In this document: piece after piece, positions 24,961 through 36,264 of the stretch
Numbering within the stretch: position 1 is the stretch's first letter
Layout: the number at the start of each line of letters is the position of its first letter
Source of the DNA: Torreya grandis
Taxonomy: Eukaryota > Streptophyta > Pinopsida > Cupressales > Taxaceae
Length of the DNA stretch: 64,000 bases
Direction of reading: 5' to 3'
NCBI GenBank assembly: GCA_037957365.1
Contig: JARHVA010000316.1
Span: 5,402,501 to 5,466,500, forward strand
Translations under genes and position numbers: made by a program
Notes under the pieces: generated by a model
What the model was told of the DNA's origin: nothing
The model's database searches: none
The model's input: only the letters and a program-made list of their open reading frames with translations

Positions 24961-26199
24961 TCTAAGATTTAAATATATGTATTACATATGAGCACACATC
25001 ATCAAAATGGTAGTTTGGAGTCTCCTTATTTCTCTGGGATGCTCAGGTTTTTACGATTTATCATTCCTTTGTCATTGATAGTCGATGAATGCTCATATTT
25101 AGGGGCCACCTTTTTTTAAGGAGGGGGCCCTTCCACCTATAATCAGATTTCACTATAAATAATTTTAAATATAAATAAATAACTAACCTCCTTCCTAGTT
25201 GATGTGGGACTAAAGTCCTAGAAATTTACAAAGAAAATCTATTTAAGAGCCAGGGCATATCTGAGCGATTCCATTTCATTAGAGCTTTCACTTGATCTAT
25301 ATGTAATTTAAACTTCATCGAGATTACTTCTTTATGTGCATAAAACTCTTTCAAACTCCTCTTGTGCTCTAACATACTCTCTTTGAACTATATCGAGCTT
25401 GCCTTTCTACCATTGAAATTTTTATGCATGCTAACTAAGGTCATCATCTTGACTCCCATTGAATGCATAATGTATTTCATTTCATATAATAGATATTAGC
25501 TATGCACTTGAGATCCTTGAAAAAACCCAAGCTCCAGGTCATTCTCATGTCTTTTATCCCATATCGACAATGGTGTTATGTGGAGAACTCTTTAAGAACA
25601 ACTAGCCAAGCATAATCATCTGTCTCCCAAAACCAATCTATAAGTAGGATAAGGTAAAATTACTACCATTTTTTTTTCATAAGTCAATAGTTGAATATGC
25701 AAGACTTGGATCCATCAGAAAAGGGAATAGAGCTCCTAAGGTGGCAAGATATTTGATTCAATGTTTGCAATTATTAAGGGTTGACAAGGACAACATGACA
25801 TTAACTTTATTGTGACATGTTTTCATGTTTGATGTCTGACTCAAGTAAACATTATAATTCCAATTTTATGGAGAAAAGATAATAAGGTTCTAAAGTCTAT
25901 ATTATAACTTATGTTCATCTATGTGGACCCATAGTGAAGACTTAGATTAGTATCACACCATTCTCCCATACATATTGACTAACAATGATACCATCACCCC
26001 ATCACATCACCCTTATATCCTATTTTGGTCCATGTGGTTATTTTATGGCTACCAAGTGTCTTATTCATATATTCTTTGGGCTCTAGTGCATTTACACCTC
26101 ATCTACTTTGTTCTCCAGGTTCACTATGTCATCTATTTTTTATTGTGTTGATAAAGTTATGCATACTCTCCTTGCCACTGTAAAGTGAATATATACAAT
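24961..26199. other. Intergenic, no gene recognised
   Basis: A patch at about 25190-25400 (GATGTGGGACTAAAGTCC, then CT-rich text) has a look sometimes seen in plant LTR promoters, but no partner copy or termini were found. No ORF of interest. Confidence 0.4.
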
Positions 26200-26710
26200 A
26201 TGGCCCCCTTCTTTGGAATAGGGGCCCTAATCACAACCATATAAAAATGTTTCCCCCTTATTATGCTATATATACATTCTTTACTTTTTTCCTTTCATGA
26301 ATAAAAGGGAACCTAGGAGTGCATATGTATAACATGAAAAACATGATTCCTACAACATTATATGTTTATGAAATATTTTAAAACTTGATACCAAAATTAT
26401 AACTGTCCCTATTGTGACATCTATACATTCTTTAATTTTACTCATTTTAAATAGAGGGGATCTTAGGACTGTTTATGCAAAATATGAAAATCATGAATAC
26501 TGCCACATTAAATGTTGGTAACACATATCCAAACTTAATACCATATTTACAAATGTATCATTTCATGTATTCTAGTCTAATTTACATAAACACATTATTT
26601 TCTTTATGGAGGCAAGAGGAAAGACACAAGTCCAGGGCACATTTGATGGATGGAGTAAAAACAACCCCAAAAAACACTGGAGCCTCTTTATTCATCACAT
26701 GAAGCTAGTA
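26200..26710. repeat. Diverged partial copy of the 1.17-kb unit
   Basis: Ordered matches to the tandem units: CATTCTTTACTTTTT, TAACATGAAAAACAT, CTATTGTGACATCTATACATTCTTTAATTTTAC, CATTAAATGTTGGTAACACAT and GGAGGCAAGAGGAAAGACAC. It is separated from the array by about 1.2 kb and is more diverged than the three tandem copies. Confidence 0.75.
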
Positions 26711-27397
26711 ATTCATCAAATGATTTCTAAAATAAACATGTCAAAATAATATAAATATGAACCATAAAACAAACATCTAAAAACTAATCTCCATCTAATC
26801 TCTTTGAAGGGGATACAAACTTCAATCCCTAGAACAAGAAACAACACCCTACCAATAATCTTACAAACAAACTATTTAACTAATCTTGAACATAGGCTAA
26901 TATAGAGAATTATCAAGACTTTAAAAATGCATAGGATGTTTAATTAATCAATAAATCATGAGACAAAAGCATATTATACCATTTAATTTTATTATTTCCA
27001 ATTATATACAATTTATTATATCCACCCTAAAAAAATGAGCATAAAATGTAAAATAAAAGTGTATCTAAATTTTCAATCATTATTAATTTAGACATACATG
27101 GGAAAAGATAATGCAAAAAATTAGGATCACTTGCATTATGCAATCCAAAGGATCAGATTAACTCACATCGATGCCTTCAATACTATGTACATATAATAAA
27201 TACTAATTTTTATGTGCCCAGTAGTGATATTAGATATGTCCATACATGCTTCTATGCGAGAGTGGACACACGACCCTAAAAATATGAATCCTTCACTTTT
27301 AATGAGATATATCCATGTATCTAAGCAAAATATTACAATCTAAATAACACATTCCACCATTGCATTGTTCAAAAAAACAATAATAAGTTTTCCACTA
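26711..27397. other. Intergenic, no gene recognised
   Basis: AT-rich, no coding or repeat signal identified. It may contain the decayed 5' part of the Helitron that follows. Confidence 0.4.
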
Positions 27398-29358
27398 CTA
27401 ATAAATAGACAGATGGATACAACCTATCACTTTTTCAAACTTGACACAAGTAAAGGGAATGCTTATTTATTAGCTAAACATAATACATGTAGGTAATGTA
27501 TGCACATGTTGGCAAATACAAATATAGTGGCCACACTATTAACTTTCCCCAAGATATATCATCCACTATTAGACAATAACCTCATTGAGCTAAAAATCTT
27601 GGCATCCTTGTGTTATGAAGAATTGGATCATACGAACAAACATATGATTGATTTTTTAGTATATCACATGTCATGTAGGCATTGATCTACAAAATTTAAA
27701 ATCATCCCTAATATACAAATTCCTATCTAGACCAAAAATCACTAGATACCCTATAAACAAAACCTGTTGATATATATTTTCTCCTTCCACACACTGTTAG
27801 ACATGTTGTAGCTACAACCTTCAATGATGTATATTTTTATAACACCACAACTACACCTCATGTCCCTCACTATCCTAAAATGTCATCTTTTATTGCATCG
27901 ATTACACATGCACAAAGAGAGGTTGTAGATATAAGGGATTATGTGAACAATCTCAAAAATTGTAATCCATCTATAATTGACTGGACCATTGTAAACAAGT
28001 ATACCATCAATGAGTAAAATAGTTAAGGCTTATTTTCTATGTATTTTCCTACTCTTTTACCAATAGGTGTTTGCATGCATCATCAATCACATATTTAAGA
28101 AAGTTCAACTCCATGAGTATGCTTTTCACTTAATTAGGTATAAATATAATTGGTTTGGAAGCCATCTATTCTTTTAATATTTTTTATTGAGCCTAATGAT
28201 GCATCATCAATCATATCCAACATATATAATCTTTGCCAACAAAAACCTTGAGGAAAACTTCCCAGTTACAATTTAATATTTGTGTGGGCAATTAAAACAA
28301 ATGCCTGATTCAAGCATTATAGATCAACTTATGTGTATTGGGTCTTCTCTTAAAGGCACACATTCATTTTGGTCCAAATTAAAGAATGATTTAATGGATG
28401 TGATTTACACAAATGGAATCCATTGTGTTATTCTTCACTCTAAGTGCAATAAACACTAGCTAGTTGAATATACATAGAGTCATGCCAGCAACACAAACAT
28501 CCCACCTACAAAATAATTCCTACTATAGAAATCAAAGCATAATTATGAATCCACATCTTGTATCTTCATATATGGATAAAATATTTTTACTTATTTGTGA
28601 ATAATTTCTACATAAGCATCTCCACAGTATAGACTGCTGGTGTATGTAATCATATATATACTTTACTTTTAAACACTTAATAAGTATTGTAACTGCATCT
28701 ATAACCATTATTAACATATTAGTCATTTATTTAAAGGTATGAATGGAAACATAGAGGCTCTGGACTGCTTAATGGATTACTATGGTTAGAAAATACACCT
28801 AACATAAACACATTTGACTAGGATGATTCTATTGAACTTGATTTTACAAGGAAATTATTTTATCACCATGTAACTACATGGAATCCATGCATCATTAAAA
28901 TGGTTCATCAAAGAATATATCATTTTGATCTTGATAGTGCATGATTTGTCACCACTAATCATGTTTTCCCTACTTATCATACTAAAAACTATGAGGAACT
29001 TTTGAATCAAGTACAATGCCACACTGAATGGATTGAATCATCATGTCTGTGTCAAAAATGCATTGCTTTCCAATGCAGGCATAAATCCCCATGGCTAGTA
29101 AAACTAAACTCAATGATGTTTATCAATGATGAATGGTATGAAACTTATCTCATAACATGAAATGCTAACAGAGTCAGCATGTATAATATAAGCATGCTCT
29201 CAATATGGTGTGCAAGTGTATATTACTAAGATGTTATTTGCCACCATGATATCCTCAAATATATAGGGAATTGTGTAGTTAAGGATGAAAAGAAATATGA
29301 AATCTACCATTATATGCTAACTGAAATATCATATACTATTATAATAGAGTGGCTAATA
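27398..29358 (+). repeat. Helitron internal tandem duplication, unit 1
   Basis: About 1.96 kb, colinear with 29359-31316. It opens near AATAAATAGACAGATGGATACAACC and closes near ACTATTATAATAGAGTGGCTAA. It contains the ORF MHMLANTNIVATLLTFPKIY (27500-27685), the FFTL.A.NTS block in broken form, and the Rep HUH region at 28738, where Q.RG..H.H..W is now K-H-R-G-S-G-L-L-N-G-L-L-W, so both histidines are lost. Confidence 0.88.
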
Positions 29359-31316
29359 ACAAATAAATAGACATAAGGGTATAACCTACTACTTTGTAAA
29401 AATTGACACAAGTAAAGGAAATGATTATTTCTCAACTAAACCTAATACTGTAGGTAATGCATGCACATGGTGGGAAATACAAATATAGTGGCCACACTAT
29501 TAACTTTCCCCAAGATATATCTTCCATTGTTAGAAAACAACCTCATCGACCTAAAAATTATGGCATCCTTGTGTTATGAAGAATTTGATCATACAAAAAA
29601 ATATATGATCGATTTGTTAGTAGATAGCATGTCATGTAGGCACTAATATAGAAAATTTGAAATGATCCCTACTATGATTATGTATAACTAGATCAACAAG
29701 CACTAGATGCCCTAGAAACAAAAACTATTGATGTGTATTTTCTTCTTCCACACACTAGTATGGATGTTGTAGCTATAGACTTCAATGATGTAGATTTTGA
29801 TAACACCACAACTGCACCTCATGTCCCTCACTATCTTTAAATGTAATCTTTTATTTCATCCATTGCACATGCACAAAAAGACGTTGATGATATAAGGGAA
29901 TATGTGAACAATCCCAAAAATTGTAAACCAAATATAATTGACTAGCCCATTGTAAACAAGTCTCCCATCAATGAGTACAATAGTGAAGTCTTATTTTTTA
30001 TGTATTTTCCTACTCCTCTAATAATATGTGTTTGCATGTACAATCAATCACATATTTAATCAAGTTCAACTCTATGAGTATGCTTTGCACCTAATTAGGT
30101 ATAAATATAATTGGTTTGGAAGCCATCCACACTTATAATATTTTTTTTGAACCTAATGATGCATCATTAATCATAGCCAACATCTGTAATCTTTGCCAAG
30201 AAAAACCTTGAGGACAACTTCCAAGTTACAATTTAAGAGTTGTGTGGGCAGCTAACATAAATGCCTGATTCAAGCATTATAGATCAACATATGTGTATCA
30301 AGTCTTGTCTTAAAGGCACACATTCATTTCAGTCCAAATTAAAAATGGATTTAAAGGATATGAATACACAAATGGAATCCATGACACTATTCTTCACTCT
30401 AAAAGCAACAAACACTAGTTGTCCAAATCTACATAGAGTCATGTTGACAACATAAACGCCCCACCTACACAATAATTCCTACTATAGAAATCAAAGCATA
30501 ATTATGAATCCATATCTTGCATCTTCAAAAATGGATAAAATATTTTCACTTTTTCATGAAGAATTTCTACAAAAGCATCTCCACAATAAAGACTATTGGT
30601 ATATGTAATCATACCTATACATTGTTTTTAAACACTTAATAAGTATTGCAAATGCCTCTACAACCATTATTAACATATTAGTCATTTCATTGAAGGTATG
30701 AATGGAAACATAGATGATTTGTACCCATTCATGAATTTATATTATTATAAAATGCACCTACCATAAACACATTTGACTAGCATGACTCTCTTGAACTTGA
30801 TTTTACAAGGAAGTTACATTATCACCATGTAACTGCATAGAATCCATGTAACATTTAAACACTTCATACAATAATACATCATTTTGATCTTGATGGTGAA
30901 TGCTTTGTCATCACTTATCATTATTTTTCTACTTATCATACTAAAAATTTTGAGGAACTTTTGAATCAAGTACAATGCCACACCAAATATAGTGAGTCAA
31001 CATGTCTATGTGAAAAAGGAATTGCTTTCCAATGCATGTATAAATCCCCATGGCTAATATAACCAAACTCAATGACGTTTATCTATGACGAATGACACTA
31101 AACTTATCTCCCAACATGGAATGATGAAAGAGTCAACATGTACAATACAAACATGGTCTCAATATGGTGTGCAAGCATATATTTCCAAGACATTATTTAC
31201 CACCATGATATTCTCAAATATATAACAAATTATGTAGTTAAGTATGAAAATAAATATGAAAGCTAGCACCATATACTAATTAAAATATCATATACTATTG
31301 TAATAGAGTGGCTAAA
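29359..31316 (+). repeat. Helitron internal tandem duplication, unit 2
   Basis: About 1.96 kb, colinear with unit 1. It opens at AATAAATAGACATAAGGGTATAACC and closes at ACTATTGTAATAGAGTGGCTAA, after which the protein continues into the helicase half (AYNKFFSRKIVD). It contains MHMVGNTNIVATLLTFPKIY (29461-29646) and the best-preserved FFTL block (30261-30455). The HUH region near 30698 reads YEWKHR, stop, FVPIHEF, so one His may remain but the motif is broken. Confidence 0.88.
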
Positions 31317-32420
31317 AATGACTGCATACAATAAGTTTTTCTCTAGAAAAATTGTTGATTAAGAGATAGGTGCACAAGAAACATGCCAGATGCTACGAAA
31401 AAATAGCTTAAATATCTTTTAGTCAAACATTTGTTGCCTTGGCAAACAAACCTTCAATAAGGTCTTTCATACCATGTTAATAGAGGATACTTTGTCATCT
31501 TTTATTCACGTATATGTGTCTCACCTGGCATTCTTGGAGGCCATACCACGAATTTAAGTAACATGGACTTGGTTTTATAGTAATAAGAGAAAAATTAATG
31601 AATGGAGACAAAGAGCTACTCAAGCTATTATTTATATATTTCCTCAATTCTCTTCTAAACCCCATTTGATTCCCCTTCATTCAATTTTTTTATTGGGTAG
31701 ATCTCTTGCTTTGCAAACCATTTATTAAATTTTCTAAAAACATTTGGTGCAATAGAGAATAAATAGTTGAAAACTACGATTAATTCAAATACTATTATGA
31801 TCCATGTCATATTGAACAAACATGTGTAGAAGCTGACATCATCATTGACTCCAATAGTGATGGCACTGAAAGTGATAGGGATATAATAACTTCCAAAAGG
31901 TAAATGAATGAGTGGGAAGTTCTCTCACAAATGCACCCCTCAAGGAACAGTGACATAGATGACATTATAATGTTTGGCCACCATCACGTAGATAATAAAC
32001 ATAACTAAACTCATTCTGATGTACCACTCAGCGTACACATATAATCACAAAAATTTATAGACTAATAGCAAACATATATAATAGGAACTGATAATGGTTC
32101 CCCAAGTGACCCATAAATGTATTGGCTCTTAACTAAACAACAAAATGCATTCAATATAATTGAGAAGCATGCCCAAAAAAGATAGCAACCATCCACCTCA
32201 GCATGATTGTTTAGGGAACCACAAGTATAGGTATGTCATTCCTTATAATAATCATCAAACATTGCTTGGATTTGCTTGCAACTAATGGTAAATATTCCCT
32301 ACTTATACTAACTCCAACTATTGTTGCAACATTTAACATCAATATGTCGATGATATATTCATCCCTCCACATTCTTATATTTTATGGGCATACTTAATTC
32401 TGAAGTGGGTATAAAAGATG

Positions 32421-34584
32421 AGAAGACCCATAACAACCATAAAATGTAGACTATTGATGTTGTCATTCCTTGTGATTCATTCAATGCAACCATCTCTGGC
32501 ATATGTCAAAGAGGAAATGGAAATTCATGATGGAAGATGACAATGGTAGTTCAATGAAGAGTAATTAGCCTTATTGTAGGACGCCGAGGTCTACGCTTTC
32601 TTAGTCTTATAGTAAAGGTCAATCCATGTAAAAGGTCTATTTAGGTTGTTTGTGTATTTTTCAAGTTATATTTATGTCATTTGTGCAGTTTATATCTTTT
32701 CTCTACACAATTTTCTCTTTACTAATTAATAACCATAACAATATATAATATAAGACTTTCTAAATTTCCATGATATCATAACTCTAATATTTCTTTCCTA
32801 TCAACATCAAGAAGGAAAATGTGTTTTCCTCTTGAATTTTTTATTAGTATTAGAATATACTCATTGTAATATATTATGACTTTATGTTTGCTCATATTTT
32901 TTCCACTTGCTTTTCTATAATAATTTGTCTCTATGCATCATAACCATATGTTCCTTGGTTGTTTTTTATTTTCTTTCATTTTTCAAGTCTAAAATTAATT
33001 ATCCTTCTTAAACAATAATTGATACTAGGATATACCCATTGAATGCATCATAAAATTAAAGGTCAAAATTTTAAATTCCGGTAGCTTGTCCTATTCAATA
33101 GGTCACGATTATATATTTTCATTTTTCAGCTAAAGGGATGCAAAATTAATTTTCGTGGGATACTTTAGTTGGTCCAAAGTATGTATCATTGTATAGTGCA
33201 TTTTGTCCCTATGTTCTTTTGCTTTTATTTTTTAATGTCAGTGTCCTGTCTTGGTCATTATCACCCTTTCGATTTGATTTATTTCATTATCAAATCCATG
33301 GCTGGAATAGTTCTGTGCATAAAAACTTCAGTTGGTACTAACACACACTAATCGTGAATATGCATTAGTTTTCTTCGAAGAGGGGTCCCCTGACCTTTGT
33401 ATGTAGAACCATGTGTATATCGGTGTATCATGTAAGCGTTAATTGGAAAAGGATTTGGTCAGGAATATGTTAGGATTTTTCTGTTTGTTTAACAAACTTC
33501 TTAGGTGCGACAAAGTCTTTTAATTTTGCAAGATCAGAAACAGACAATACATCTTACTGGACTTTAAAATTTTACTCGGATCTTAAGATTTCATTAGATA
33601 TACAACAAAAACAAAATGTAAAAGATGTGAGATTTGCACATAAGCTTTAAAAATCACATAACCAGAATGCAAAGCACTAACATATCAGATACCTTATATT
33701 TACAAAGTTTTAACAGATCTACGTTGTATTTAAAAGAAATAAAACCAGATCAATACAATTCATACAATCTTCAATAATTTAAGCCAAGTGATCAATATTT
33801 ATTTTGACAGTCTTAAAACTATTTTTGAAGAGATGAAAGATACTTAAATTACAATGGCCAATGTTTTTTATCCTTCAATATTAGTGTGAAGTGCCTCCAA
33901 GTGTGCCAGACACATGATTGCTACGTTGATCAGTTGGAAATATACTGAAATACTGTACGGTTTTCTTGTGCAACAGGTAACCAAAAAACAACTAACTATC
34001 AAAAGAAATTACTCATTAAAAATATATATATATATATATATTCATAATGTACAGGCGTCGCCAAAATCACCAGAAATAACACACATACAATGATTATACT
34101 ACCGTCACCAAAATTGGGTGTATTGAAATGAAAGAAAAGCGAAAAGGATGGTATTAAGGCAGCGGTCTAGTGATAGATTGGAACTTCCAACATCTTCCCG
34201 GCTCCCAAAAAATATATCTTAAAAAAACCAAAAAAGAGCAAACAAAACGATGATGCAACTTGCCACTACAACCTTATCCCACTACCATCCACTGTAGAAT
34301 GAATCCAGGAATGTAGCCCCATAATCCCCATCTTATATATCCGGTGCTACAATGGCCTTTATGATCTCCTTGGAATGCTCAATATTCAAACGGTTACATC
34401 CTTGCTGAACGATTACCTGGATTGGGCATTGTAGCAATTTTTGTGAGTATTGTTGTTGAAAATGTTTAGAAACCCTAGATGTTGAGGCCATTGATAGCGT
34501 GGAGGTCAGGAAGGTTTTAAACGGGAATAAAATAAGTAAAAAACTTAAAATAAACTGCAAAGAAATCTACTTCTCCCCTAAAGG
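32421..34584. other. Intergenic, no gene recognised
   Basis: The rest of the Helitron helicase cannot be followed past about 32420. A short (TA)n run lies at 34022-34041. The open frame at 34333-34560 (minus, 75 codons, containing HSKEIIKAIVAPDI) lies just beyond the TNL stop; it is protein-like but unrecognised and could be downstream relic sequence. Confidence 0.4.
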
Positions 34585-35082
34585 TTAATACAAAATTTTT
34601 AGTTCCGCACCTTTAGCTTGCAAAACCTTATGGAAAACCTCTACTAATCTCTCTGCTTCGCCTGCCATTAACCATGCCTTCTCCACTTGGTTAGCACGGA
34701 TATTGTTCGAAGCATGCATTTCATAGTCAGGTTCGTCAAGCCAAGAGGAACCTTGAGTAAAGACACCCATCCATACCTATTTTCCTTTAGTTATTGTAGT
34801 TTGAAATTGACCGCCAACAATATTATTCCTGGATCCTATAAACAATTTTACGGACGAAGATACACAGTTTATAACAAGACATAACATAATGGAACTGCCT
34901 TTGGACGAACAGCTCTGTCTCAATTTGAACTTTGCCTCTGTATCACTAACATGGTCTGGCGGCGGAATGCTCGGATTGGGAAACGAGTCAACCACACAGA
35001 GATTTGGAAAAGAAAACGCGTTTACAGGTTGTCCCACATTACCAACTGCCCTTGTGCATATTATCACTTCGCATAGCCATTT
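34585..35082 (-). pseudogene. TNL exon 5: post-LRR C-terminal domain
   Basis: Begins after a clear acceptor (TTTGCAG|AAATGG). It reads KWLCEVIICTRAVGNVGQPV, then FSFPNLCVVDSFPNPSIPP and FKLRQSCSSKGSSIMLCLVI, stop TAG (34777-34779), then in the same frame VWMGVFTQGSSWLDEPDYEM, AWLMAGEAERLVEVF and a terminal stop at 34585. This is the jelly-roll-like post-LRR region found after the LRRs of TNLs. Its WMGVFT and AWLM.GE.ER.VE.F blocks are of the conifer type, from memory of the family. Only one internal stop breaks it. Confidence 0.82.
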
Positions 35083-35175
35083 CTGCAAATTGTTTGTAAA
35101 AATGCTCAGAGAACACATAATCAGATGATTAAAAGAATAATATCAACATTTATGATTCCAACAACTGTGAATAAC

Positions 35176-35825
35176 TGTATCGTGCGAATGGAATTTTCAA
35201 TAGCTGATCTCTCGTTTGCTACGAGTTCCAACCTCCTCAATCGTTCCATGTGCTCTAAACTGTGTATACCAGGCACCTTCCAGAAGGCATATGCCTGTAA
35301 TATCTCTAATGATATCGAATTTTCAAATCCTTCTATCTTCTCAACTTTGTGGTAACCTTGCAATTAAAATTCTTTAGGAGAAGTTAATTCTGCAAAACTT
35401 GGAAGCGCATCCAATTCTGAACAGTGTCCTATCTTTAGCGTTTGAAGGCTTACCAAACCACCAATACCCCTTATGCTTTTCAGCATTCTACAGTAGAACA
35501 AAATTATGGTCTCCACTGTTGTTGGCAGCATTTCCACGTCCGTTAGAAGTCTATTTTCCCAAAGATAAAGTGTATGTAGGCAGGGACAACAGTCTTCAGA
35601 AATTGAAAGCTTGGATATTTTTGTGTTACTTATCTCTATCCGCCTCAGCTTGCACCGCGGAACAAAACTCACCTCGCTGATTGGGCTGTCTGATATCGTC
35701 ACCGTTTGAAGATTAGTCAATTTGGTAAATGACTTCGGCAATGACATCACTCCTGTACGAAATATACTCAAATCCTCTAAGAGAATAAGACACCATACAG
35801 ACTCCGGTAAACATTCCAACTCCCC
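35176..35825 (-). pseudogene. TNL exon 4, second half: LRRs
   Basis: Open from the copia edge through 151 codons: CLPESVWCLILLEDLSIF, SLPKSFTKLTNLQTVTISDS, CLHTLYLWENRLLTDVEMLP, LVSLQTLKIGHCSELDALPS. These are leucine-rich repeats of the irregular plant type. A TAA (around 35364) follows SPKEF. After it the frame continues (YHKVEKIEGFENSISLEILQ, GIHSLEHMERLRRLELV) to about 35176, the usual end of the LRR exon. The frame matches the first half across the insertion at the ACAA(T) duplication. Confidence 0.88.
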
Positions 35826-35829
35826 ACAA

Positions 35830-36253
35830 TGTAGAATTTTTAAATAAAATTAAATCATAGCCAAATATATGCAATATACATAATACATAAGAGATGAGAG
35901 TTGCAAAAATAAAAAATACTTCTTCTTCAAACAAATGGAATCATTCTCCTCCTCCTTCTTCTTCTTGAAAATAAAGATCAATTACAATGTATTAATAGAA
36001 TTGCATGTGAACATGCTTTTCTAATTATTTAATAAAATATTTTAAATTTATCTAAATAATAATTTTCATGTAATAGCAACTAAAACTAACTCTAGTCTTT
36101 CTAAGGCTTTGTTTTTTCTAGAAAATATATTAACTAAAAATTAACTAACTATCTAAATTTAGCTCCACAAAAAACTGTTCATGCAAACTAAATTTAGACT
36201 AATAGTCTAAAAATAGAACTAACTGAACTACACTTCAGCATCACTTTTCAACA
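35830..36253 (-). repeat. Copia-AB LTR1 (outer, left)
   Basis: 424 bp, plus-strand ends TGTAGAATTTTTAAAT ... CTTTTCAACA. Polypurine tract immediately inside at 36254-36264. Confidence 0.93.
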
Positions 36254-36264
36254 TACTCCCCCTT

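Larger units (their letters stand above)
27398..32420 (+). pseudogene. Helitron Rep-helicase pseudogene
   Basis: Plus-strand frames, broken by many stops, give the plant Helitron protein in order. Rep-side blocks include FFTL.A.NTSCPNLHRVM (30390-30450), YEWKHRGSG..NGLLWLENTPNINTFD (28738 on), and VNMYN..MVSIWCAS with HHDILKYI (about 31130-31230). Then come EIGAQETCQMLRK (31360 on), WTWFYSNKRKINEWRQRATQ (about 31560-31620), WEVLSQMHPSRNSDIDDI (about 31915-31970), and finally a PIF1-type helicase block LLILTPTIVATFNIN..IYSSLHI (32297-32380), equivalent to LAPTGVAAFNI. The Walker A site is not readable, and neither copy of the HUH nickase motif is intact. The N-terminal half is duplicated in tandem. 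Helitron ends (5' TC, 3' hairpin-CTRR) were not found. Confidence 0.85.

Noticed and set aside
27398..32420. Possible endogenous pararetrovirus or LINE
   Set aside because: No reverse transcriptase, movement-protein or RNase H motif; the order of blocks fits a Helitron Rep-helicase.
34333..34560. 75-codon minus-strand ORF below the TNL stop
   Set aside because: Somewhat protein-like but with no recognisable domain and no clear link to the TNL gene; kept only as a remark in the gap entry.
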